Source of the DNA: DASVEE01 sp036399695
GTDB taxonomy: Bacteria; Acidobacteriota; Thermoanaerobaculia; Gp7-AA8
Direction of reading: 5' to 3'
Assembly: GCA_036399695.1 (NCBI GenBank)
Contig: DASWMP010000273.1
Location: 1-15,901, forward strand
Length of the DNA stretch: 15,901 nucleotides
The notes beneath the pieces are model-generated. The model saw nothing but the letters and a program-made list of their open reading frames with translations, did not search any database and was not told where the DNA came from. The translations under genes and the position numbers were made by a program. The first letter of the stretch is position 1; the number at the start of each line of letters is the position of its first letter. Positions 6,804 to 12,415 of the stretch are shown here, piece by piece.

Positions 6804-7765
6804 TGCATGGCTCCGACCTGGTGCTGCGGATTCGACTCGGTGCGGATGAGATCGACGAAGACGTCTTCGAGGCTCGACCGCACCGGCGTCAGCTCGCTGA
6901 GCATGCCGCCGCGGGCGCGGAGCTGGTCGACGAGGGCGTTGAGGTGCGGCACGTCATCGACCGACAGCACCATGTGTCCATTGACGCGCTCGACCTCGGC
7001 ACCTGATTCGCGGAACGCCCCGACGAGCGCGTCGTCGATCTGCGTCGCCACCATCTTGTACGTTTCTTTCTTGCTGGTCGTGAGCTCGGCGATGGTCCCG
7101 TAGGCCGCCACTTTGCCCTTGCGTAGCATGGCCACGCGGTCGCACGTCAGCTCGATCTCAGAAAGGAGATGCGAGTTGAGGAGGACGGCCGTGCCGTTCT
7201 CTGAGGCTTCGGCGCGCAGCAGGTCGCGGATCTCGCGGCGGCCCACCGGATCGACACCGTCGGTCGGCTCGTCGAGGAGCAGCACCTTGGGCGAATGGAT
7301 CAGGGCGCAGGCGAGGCCGAGGCGTTGCGTCATCCCCTTCGAGAACTTCTTCACCTTCACGTCCATCCACTGGGAAAGACGGACGCGCTCGAGGAGCTCG
7401 GGGATGCGGCGCTTGATGTCGGCGGTCGGCATGCCGGACATACGGGCGAAGATCGACATCGTCTGACGCGCGGTCAGGTAGCCGGGGATCTTGTGCCCTT
7501 CCGGGAGGTAGCCGACGTGGCGGCGGGATTCAGGATTGCGGACGACGAGACCATCGATCTTCGCCGTTCCTTCGGTAGCGTGCGTGAGGCCGAGGAGGAT
7601 TTTGACGGTGGTCGTCTTGCCTGCCCCGTTGGGACCGAGGAGTCCGAACAGCTCCCCTGGCCGAACCTCGAAGTCGATCCCGTCGAGCGCGGTGATCCGC
7701 GGCTTCCCGAATGAGGACCGGTAGAGTTTTCGGAGTCCCGAGACCTCGATGATGGGCGTGGTCAT
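6800..7765 (-). CDS. ABC transporter ATP-binding protein
   Basis: This 321-residue ATPase powers the ABC-2 permease encoded next. All nucleotide-binding motifs are visible: Walker A G44-PNGAGKT-T51, a Q-loop region with the GYLPEG variant (85-90), a signature FSKGM (141-145) in place of LSGGQ, Walker B VLLLDE (161-166), the D-loop GVDP (170-173), and the switch His H199 in LNSHLLSE. The GYLPE and SKGM variants are common among ATPases paired with ABC-2 permeases. The roughly 90 residues after the ATPase core are an extension often seen in this group. It is the first gene of the three-gene leftward operon, and its TGA overlaps the permease ATG. No Shine-Dalgarno precedes its ATG; the bases just upstream are a C-rich tract. 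Confidence 0.93.
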   Translation of the reverse strand: MTTPIIEVSGLRKLYRSSFGKPRITALDGIDFEVRPGELFGLLGPNGAGKTTTVKILLGLTHATEGTAKIDGLVVRNPESRRHVGYLPEGHKIPGYLTARQTMSIFARMSGMPTADIKRRIPELLERVRLSQWMDVKVKKFSKGMTQRLGLACALIHSPKVLLLDEPTDGVDPVGRREIRDLLRAEASENGTAVLLNSHLLSEIELTCDRVAMLRKGKVAAYGTIAELTTSKKETYKMVATQIDDALVGAFRESGAEVERVNGHMVLSVDDVPHLNALVDQLRARGGMLSELTPVRSSLEDVFVDLIRTESNPQHQVGAMQ

Positions 7766-7829
7766 GGGGGAATGATACGGGGGGGAAAGGGGAAGGTTTA
7801 AATTTACTTTGCGACACAGAGCGATTTGA
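7766..7829 (-). promoter_or_regulatory. Likely promoter zone of the ABC operon
   Basis: This gap holds an AT-rich patch (7797-7810, with TTTAAATTTAC on the plus strand) followed, toward the gene, by a pyrimidine-rich C/T tract on the minus strand and TATCAT close to the start codon. No complete -35/-10 pair with good spacing is evident. The AT-rich island in GC-rich DNA is the main reason to suspect the promoter lies here. Confidence 0.3.
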
Positions 7830-7863
7830 GATCCGATTTCCGGAAAGGTCCGGAAATCGGATC
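7830..7863. repeat. Perfect 14-bp inverted repeat after the superoxide dismutase gene
   Basis: GATCCGATTTCCGG (7830-7843) and CCGGAAATCGGATC (7850-7863) are exact reverse complements around AAAGGT. It starts 19 nt past the superoxide dismutase stop codon, where a terminator would be expected, but neither side has a convincing T-run. Its arms resemble the larger imperfect palindrome at 9860-9942, so it may be a member of the same dispersed repeat family. Confidence 0.8.
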
Positions 7864-7882
7864 GAAAAGGGAGACCGCGTCG

Positions 7883-8479
7883 CTACTTCATGCGCTGGTC
7901 GACCGCGTTCCAGTCGATATTAGAAAGGAAGGCGTCGATGTACTTCGGCCGCTCGGCCGGTTTGTAGTCGAGCAGGAAGGCGTGCTCCCATACGTCCATC
8001 ACGAGCAGGGGAACGAAGCCGGAGACGTTGTTGGTCTCGTGGAGGTCGATCCAGTGGTTCGACACCCAGCCGGTCTCCGGGTTCAGGTAGGCGATGGCCC
8101 AGCCGACACCGCGCATCTTGCCGACGCTGACAAAGTCGGCGCGCCAGATGTCGAAGCTCGGGTAGGTCTGCTCGACGGCCTGGCGGAACTTCTGTCCCGG
8201 ATCGCCGCCCCCCTGCTTCTTCATGTTGCCGAAGTAGTACTCGTGCAGGACCATGCCGTTGTACTCGAAGCCGCGACGGCGCGTCAGCTCGGAGAACTCC
8301 GGCATCTTCTCGGCCGGCACGCCCCCATCCTTCACCAGCTCGGCGAGCTTCGTGTTCAGGGTGTTGGTGTTGGTGACGTAGCCCTCATAGAGCTTGAAGT
8401 GCATCTCCAGGGTCTGGTTGGAGATGCCGGTGAGGTCGGAGAGGTCGAAGGTTTTCGGTTTGTAAGTCTTAGGTTCCAT
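7883..8479 (-). CDS. Fe/Mn-family superoxide dismutase, divergent subtype
   Basis: This 198-residue protein belongs to the iron/manganese superoxide dismutase family, which converts superoxide to oxygen and hydrogen peroxide. The four metal ligands are present: H27, H79 (VLHEYY), D162 and H166 (MDVWEHAF). The surroundings differ from classical enzymes. The usual HxxxHH..YV helix motif reads H27-F-K-L-Y-E-G-Y-V, one residue shorter and without the conserved second-sphere His. The Gln found four residues before the second ligand in E. coli FeSOD is G75, and H147 lies before the DVWEH motif, where other subtypes carry the metal-tuning residue. The metal therefore cannot be assigned. No signal peptide is seen, so it is probably cytoplasmic. 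I chose ATG 8479 (MEPKTYKPKTF). It has no Shine-Dalgarno, but a good promoter lies just upstream. It is a single gene with its own promoter and a downstream hairpin. Confidence 0.9.
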   Translation of the reverse strand: MEPKTYKPKTFDLSDLTGISNQTLEMHFKLYEGYVTNTNTLNTKLAELVKDGGVPAEKMPEFSELTRRRGFEYNGMVLHEYYFGNMKKQGGGDPGQKFRQAVEQTYPSFDIWRADFVSVGKMRGVGWAIAYLNPETGWVSNHWIDLHETNNVSGFVPLLVMDVWEHAFLLDYKPAERPKYIDAFLSNIDWNAVDQRMK

Positions 8480-8488
8480 GACGCGCGA

Positions 8489-8517
8489 ATCATTTGCACG
8501 ACGGTGTCCAGCGTCAA
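8489..8517 (-). promoter_or_regulatory. Promoter of the superoxide dismutase gene
   Basis: On the minus strand TTGACG (8517-8512, five of six to the -35 consensus) is followed after exactly 17 nt by AATGAT (8494-8489, four of six to TATAAT). Transcription would begin within about 10 nt of the ATG, giving a nearly leaderless message, in keeping with the absent Shine-Dalgarno. Confidence 0.45.
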
Positions 8518-8524
8518 GCTGGAC
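8506..8524. promoter_or_regulatory. Palindrome over the superoxide dismutase -35 element (possible operator)
   Basis: GTCCAGC (8506-8512) and GCTGGAC (8518-8524) are perfect inverted repeats around GTCAA. The loop and its edge hold the -35 hexamer of the predicted promoter. A repressor or redox regulator bound here would block the promoter. The regulator is unknown, and the palindrome could instead be a terminator stem for the upstream gene. Confidence 0.35.
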
Positions 8525-8534
8525 TGAAGTACAG

Positions 8535-8564
8535 GGGGAGATGATGGGACCTATGGATCTCCCC
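8535..8564. repeat. Inverted repeat after the egtB-like gene (GGTCCCAT family)
   Basis: GGGGAGAT (8535-8542) and ATCTCCCC (8557-8564) are perfect 8-bp arms around a 14-nt loop. It begins two bases after the stop codon of the egtB-like gene. The minus-strand core GGTCCCATC with flanking GGAGA and TCTCCC recurs at 11566-11588, so I treat the two as one repeat family. It may also act as a terminator. Confidence 0.55.
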
Positions 8565-8565
8565 G

Positions 8566-9837
8566 TCACCGCACGCAGCGGAACGTGGCAAACACGTACG
8601 GGTAGTTCGGCCGGAACCAGTTCCGGAACGGCCGCCGGATCAGCTCGCGGGCGGTGACCGGGGCGGCGCCCTTGATCACGTAGTGCGCGCCATCGAAGAA
8701 ATCGGCCGAATACAGCGGGTACGACGGCATCGCCGTGAAGCCCGGAAAGCCGTCGAAGATCGTGGAGGTCCACTCCCAGCCGTTGCCGACGAGATCGTGC
8801 ACGCCCCAGGCGCTGGCGCCGGCAGGATACGAGCCGATGGCCACCGGATCCCATGACGCGAAATCAAAGTTTCCGCGGGTTGCGTCGGGCAGCGCGTCGC
8901 CCCACGGCTGCTCGCGCTCCTCGCCGGACGGCGTGCCGTAGGCGGCGCGGTGATACTCCGCCTCCGTCGGCAGGCGCTTCGACTTGCTGGCGGCGTGGGC
9001 GGCCGCCTGGTCGTGCGTGACGTATACCGGTGCCTCGAGCGGCAGCGGCTCGGATGCGAACAGACCGCGCCGGTACCACTGGCCGTCGCGCTGTTCCCAG
9101 AAGTGCGGCGCCGGCGCGCCGGTCTCCTGCATGTACGCGAGCCAGTCGCCGTTCGTGACGTTGTGGCGGTCGATCTCGAAGGCGTCCACCTCCACCATCC
9201 GGCTCGGGAACTCGTTGTCCCAGCCGAAGGCGCCGCCGCGTGCCGCGCCGAGCGTGACGCGGCCGGCGGGGATATGGACGGCGGTGTGGTCGGTGGCCGG
9301 TGGCCGGTAGTCCGTTCGCTTTTCGGGTGGGGCGACCTTCTTGTCGTATGGAAGGCTGTGCAGCATGTAGAGCAGCGTCTCCTGATGCATCTGCTCGTGC
9401 TCCAGAATCGTGAAGAACGCTTCGCCGCCGCGGAGATGCGGGATATTCGCATCTTCCAGCACGTCGTTAGCGATGGCATGTTCCAGCCGCGCGTCGGCCT
9501 CGGCCGCATACGCCTGCACCTCGGCGCGCGACGGCCACGACTCCGTCGGGCTCTTCACGACCGTCTCGTCCTCGGGATCGATGCCGCGCTCGAAGAGCTG
9601 CTCGTAATGCTCGTCGATGCCGCGCTGCCGCAGCGCCAGCTTCAGGAGCGTGTTCACCCCGAAGGCGGGGATGTGCCCCTCGTAGAAGACGATCGGATTG
9701 CGCAGCGCGATCGGCCGGTCGTAGTAAGCGTCGGGGGTGATGAGATCGAAAATCCAGCGGGTGCGGGCGCGGTTCGCGCGGTACCAGGCCAGCAGGTCGT
9801 CCCGCGTGACGCCGTGCGGAAAGGCGAGATGCTTCAT
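8566..9837 (-). CDS. EgtB-like non-heme iron sulfoxide synthase (DinB plus FGE-sulfatase domains)
   Basis: This 423-residue protein has the two-domain layout of EgtB, the ergothioneine-pathway enzyme that uses non-heme iron and oxygen to join a thiol to the imidazole of trimethylhistidine. The N-terminal DinB-like domain (about 10-160) has the three iron ligands H55, H147 and H151, the last two in H-E-Q-M-H-Q-E. The C-terminal FGE-sulfatase domain (about 185-423) shows RLPTEAEYHRAAYG, LVGNGWEWTSTIFDGF and a final FATFRCVR. I chose ATG 9837 because the family similarity starts there; the reading frame extends upstream into a palindromic repeat that would add 24 implausible residues. No Shine-Dalgarno is visible. 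EgtD is not in the window, so the product could be ergothioneine, a related thiol-histidine, or another substrate in this mixed SUMF1/EgtB/PvdO family. Confidence 0.83.
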   Translation of the reverse strand: MKHLAFPHGVTRDDLLAWYRANRARTRWIFDLITPDAYYDRPIALRNPIVFYEGHIPAFGVNTLLKLALRQRGIDEHYEQLFERGIDPEDETVVKSPTESWPSRAEVQAYAAEADARLEHAIANDVLEDANIPHLRGGEAFFTILEHEQMHQETLLYMLHSLPYDKKVAPPEKRTDYRPPATDHTAVHIPAGRVTLGAARGGAFGWDNEFPSRMVEVDAFEIDRHNVTNGDWLAYMQETGAPAPHFWEQRDGQWYRRGLFASEPLPLEAPVYVTHDQAAAHAASKSKRLPTEAEYHRAAYGTPSGEEREQPWGDALPDATRGNFDFASWDPVAIGSYPAGASAWGVHDLVGNGWEWTSTIFDGFPGFTAMPSYPLYSADFFDGAHYVIKGAAPVTARELIRRPFRNWFRPNYPYVFATFRCVR

Positions 9838-9859
9838 CGCGGGAAGTTTGGCATAAGCG

Positions 9860-9942
9860 GATTTCGGATTACCGATTTCCGAAGACCCGGTAGCGAGATC
9901 CGACATCACCGGAGTTTTTCCGGAGATCGGGAATCCGAAATC
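9860..9942. repeat. Imperfect palindromic intergenic repeat (ATCCGAAATC family)
   Basis: Arms 9860-9882 and 9920-9942 are reverse complements at about 20 of 23 positions, sharing GATTTCGGATT and AATCCGAAATC. A smaller hairpin, CCGGA/TCCGG, lies just inside the right arm (9909-9922). It fills the 115-nt gap between the metallophosphoesterase stop and the egtB-like start, both leftward. The arms resemble those at 7830-7863. Confidence 0.72.
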
Positions 9943-9952
9943 GCGCGCCTGC

Positions 9953-10708
9953 CTACTGCGCCAGAACCGGCTCGCCGATCGGCACTTCCACGATCTTCAG
10001 CGGCAGGGCGCCTGGATTGTTCGCGGCCAGCACCGGCATGGCCACGTTGTAGACCGGGGCGCCGCCTTTCGTCCTGCCTTCCGGGCTGCCGCGATGGGCG
10101 TGTCCGTGGAAGACGACCGTGCAGCGGTAGCGGTCGATCGGGTCCTCGAGGCGGCTCGAGCCGAGGAAGGCCACGATCTCCAGCGGCTCACCTTCGACGG
10201 TGGCCTGGACCGGCGAGTAGTGCAGGACGGCGATCTTCTGCGGAGTGCGCAGGCGCGCCAGGGCGGCTTCGAGCTTGAGCGCTTCGTTGATCGTCTCGTG
10301 CACGAAATCCTTGATGATCTTCTCCCCCCAGGCGCCGAGGGCGCGGCGTCCGAAGCCGCCGGCAAAGCCTTTCACGCCGGCGAAGCCGACGCCGTGAAGC
10401 TCGTACGAATCGCCGTCCAGCACCGTGACGCCGGCGTCGGTCAGGATCTGCACGACCTCCTGTTCCTTGCCCGACTCCAGGTCGTGATTGCCGAGAACGG
10501 CGATGGCGGGGATGCGCAGCGCGGAGGTGATGTCCTTCGCCAGGATCTTCGCTTCCTCGCAGGTGCCGTAGTCGGTCAGGTCCCCACAGAGGAGCAGCAC
10601 GTCGGCCGATTCGGTGGCTTTGGCGAAGAGTGGCTGCATCATCCCCTGTGAGGTCTTCTTCACATGGATGTCGGCCACGGCAGCGATGCGTAAAGTCGTT
10701 CTGTCCAT
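9953..10708 (-). CDS. Metallophosphoesterase
   Basis: This 251-residue protein has every metal-binding block of the calcineurin-like phosphoesterase superfamily, which hydrolyses phosphomono- or diesters with a two-metal centre: D13-x-H15 (ADIHVKK), G42-D43 (LLCGDLTD), G73-N74-H75-D76, H163 (LHYSPV) and G202-H203-x-H205. A short insert with several glycines (about 106-128) separates the third and fourth blocks. It has no signal peptide. Its ATG shares its A with the TGA of the upstream nucleotidyltransferase (TGATG), with GGAAG about 10 nt before, so the two are almost certainly translated together. The substrate is unknown: the superfamily includes nucleases, cyclic-nucleotide phosphodiesterases, protein phosphatases and nucleotide hydrolases. 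Pairing with a nucleotidyltransferase suggests removal of a nucleotidyl modification, as inference. Confidence 0.9.
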   Translation of the reverse strand: MDRTTLRIAAVADIHVKKTSQGMMQPLFAKATESADVLLLCGDLTDYGTCEEAKILAKDITSALRIPAIAVLGNHDLESGKEQEVVQILTDAGVTVLDGDSYELHGVGFAGVKGFAGGFGRRALGAWGEKIIKDFVHETINEALKLEAALARLRTPQKIAVLHYSPVQATVEGEPLEIVAFLGSSRLEDPIDRYRCTVVFHGHAHRGSPEGRTKGGAPVYNVAMPVLAANNPGALPLKIVEVPIGEPVLAQ

Positions 10709-11517
10709 CACTTCGGGCTTCCGTCCAGTGAGATTCCAGCGGTCCAGTGGTCGATCTCGTCCTGGGTCATCAGGCCCTGATCGAGACGCGCGTCCTTGTA
10801 GCCCCAGGCATTGATGTCCATCAGGTACTGCTGCCGTGAAATGATCGTGCCGAAGCAGATCTTCTCGGCGTTGTCGGGGCCGTCGGCCTCGTCGCGCATC
10901 CGCTGCGTCAGCTCGTCGATGACCCACTTCGGGACGTTCGAGCGATGCGAGGGATAGATGTAGCCGAAGATCGTCAGGTGCGCGAAGAGCACGCGCCAGT
11001 GGTTGGCGTAGCGGTCGAGGAGGCGCTTCCAGTCGAGCTTGTGGCCGACGGCGTGGATGACATGGGCCACGTCGGCGCCGTCGAAGCGCTCCCGCTCCAT
11101 GATCAGCCCCTTCGACCAGATCATCTCCTCGGCCGGAATCAGCAGCACGTCCACGCCGAACACCTTCTCCGGCACCGCATGCTCGAACCAGAGGTCGTCG
11201 ACTTCCGCCACGGCGTTGCCGGCGCTGAAGATCAGGTCGACGAAGTCGTCTCCCTTGAATGCTTTACCGAGCCAGTGAGGATGCGTGAGCTCGGCCTTGT
11301 AACCTTCCTTCTGGAAAGCCCAGGCGGCGCGGGGGTAGTCCTCCCGGCGGATGAAAACGTCGAAGTCTTTGGTGTGCCGCTCGATCCCGGCGTAGCGGGC
11401 AAACGCATACGCGCCGCCGACGAGATGCGGGATCCCGGCGTCCTTCAGAATCGCGAGCGCATGCCGGTAAAAACGGAGGCTCTGCTCGCTGATGATGGTG
11501 TCTGGAATCGCAGCCAT
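10708..11517 (-). CDS. Nucleotidyltransferase-fold protein paired with the phosphoesterase
   Basis: This 269-residue protein shows the polymerase-beta-type nucleotidyltransferase pattern: G34-G35 in LVGGAYAFARYAG, then D51-F-D53 in RHTKDFDVFI, and a third carboxylate, probably D94 in DDFVDLIF. These are the usual metal and nucleotide ligands. The sequence resembles proteins annotated broadly as nucleotidyltransferase family; I cannot place it in a named functional group. It lacks a signal peptide. Residues about 120-200 are helical-looking and include KLDWKRLLDRYANHWRVLF, a substrate-side region seen in this group. It is the first gene of a two-gene unit whose second gene is the metallophosphoesterase. 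Possible roles are nucleotidylation of protein or RNA, antibiotic modification, or a toxin/antitoxin-like pair; none is shown by the sequence. No Shine-Dalgarno precedes the ATG. Confidence 0.78.
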   Translation of the reverse strand: MAAIPDTIISEQSLRFYRHALAILKDAGIPHLVGGAYAFARYAGIERHTKDFDVFIRREDYPRAAWAFQKEGYKAELTHPHWLGKAFKGDDFVDLIFSAGNAVAEVDDLWFEHAVPEKVFGVDVLLIPAEEMIWSKGLIMERERFDGADVAHVIHAVGHKLDWKRLLDRYANHWRVLFAHLTIFGYIYPSHRSNVPKWVIDELTQRMRDEADGPDNAEKICFGTIISRQQYLMDINAWGYKDARLDQGLMTQDEIDHWTAGISLDGSPK

Positions 11518-11565
11518 AGTAGAGCCGAGAACTGCAGGGGCTGCGCCAAGGGGAGCATCGGAATG

Positions 11566-11588
11566 CGGGAGATGGGACCCATCGTCTC
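11566..11588. repeat. Short palindrome between methyltransferase and nucleotidyltransferase genes (GGTCCCAT family)
   Basis: GATGGG (11571-11576) and CCCATC (11578-11583) pair exactly around one base, flanked by GGGA on the left and GTCTCC on the right, which extends the symmetry. On the minus strand it reads GGTCCCATCTCCC, closely matching the repeat at 8535-8564. It lies 18 nt past the methyltransferase stop codon and may help terminate that transcript. The rest of this 88-nt gap shows nothing else. Confidence 0.5.
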
Positions 11589-11605
11589 CGTGTAGTCAGG
11601 CCGCG

Positions 11606-12415
11606 CTACCGTCGCCCTTCCGCCCACGACATCGCAAACCAGAGCGCCGCGTCCGGTCTCTGCGCCCATGCCTCGTAGGCGCGGACCGTCTCGTCGAACA
11701 TCCGCTCATCGAACAGCGACCCTGCCAGGATCGCCTCGCGGGCGGTCTGCACCACCCCGAGCATGTTCGCGGCGAGCACGTCAAAATACGGCATCCCGGC
11801 GCAGCCGCCGAAGAAGATCCAGTGCGACCGGACCGGCGTGGCCCCGGCCTGGTGCAGCAGGGAGACGAGGCGCCGTCCCACGAGCGGGTCGTTGCCGTTG
11901 CGGTCGTAGGTGCGCATGTAGGCGCGCCAGAGGTCGGACATCCCCGGCGGTTCCGGCCAGAGACGCAGGACCTCGTGATCGTCGTCCGCCAGCACGATCC
12001 GTCCGCCCGGACGCACCGCGCGGACCATTGCTTCTACGATGCGTAGAGGCTCGGAGACGTGCTCCAGCAGGAAGCGTGTGTGGACGACGTCGAACGTCCC
12101 CCATTCCTCTTCCCGCAGCTCGAGCTGCAACGCGTCGCCGGGACGGAAGTCGACCAGCGACTCCTCGCCGTCCGCCGCCGCGACCGCCCGCGCCTTCCCG
12201 AGTTGCGCCGGATCGCGCTCGATGCCGACGACGCTGCCACGCGGGACCGCGCGGGCCATGGCGCGGGAGAACTGCCCCAGCCCCGAGCCGAGGTCGAGGA
12301 TGCGCTCGTCGCCAGCCAGAGAAAGCTCGCGCAGGGAGGACTGATTGAGGAGCACATCATTCATCAACGAAAGGCGGCGCTGTTCCTCGGCCGACGTTCC
12401 GTGAATGTACGTCAT
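11606..12415 (-). CDS. Class I SAM-dependent methyltransferase
   Basis: This 269-residue protein has a Rossmann-type methyltransferase core. Motif I is I39-L-D-L-G-S-G-L-G47, the acidic residue binding the SAM ribose lies in VVGIERDP, motif II is FRPGDALQL, and FDVVHTRFLLEHV with VRPGGRIVLADDD completes the core. The pattern resembles Methyltransf_11/25 small-molecule methyltransferases, with a C-terminal extension (about 175-269) that probably forms the substrate site. It is not EgtD, whose sequence pattern differs, so it is unlikely to be the missing ergothioneine partner. Its ATG overlaps the stop of the DUF4097-like gene by four bases (ATGA), so both are translated from one message. The substrate is unknown. 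Confidence 0.88.
   Translation of the reverse strand: MTYIHGTSAEEQRRLSLMNDVLLNQSSLRELSLAGDERILDLGSGLGQFSRAMARAVPRGSVVGIERDPAQLGKARAVAAADGEESLVDFRPGDALQLELREEEWGTFDVVHTRFLLEHVSEPLRIVEAMVRAVRPGGRIVLADDDHEVLRLWPEPPGMSDLWRAYMRTYDRNGNDPLVGRRLVSLLHQAGATPVRSHWIFFGGCAGMPYFDVLAANMLGVVQTAREAILAGSLFDERMFDETVRAYEAWAQRPDAALWFAMSWAEGRR

Noticed and set aside
8480..8854. An upstream extension of the superoxide dismutase into the egtB-like gene
   Set aside because: The extra residues are an out-of-frame reading, while a promoter and a family-like N-terminus support ATG 8479.
11606..12415. EgtD partner of the EgtB-like enzyme
   Set aside because: It is a generic class I methyltransferase without the EgtD-specific pattern, and it is coupled to a secreted repeat protein rather than to the egtB-like gene.
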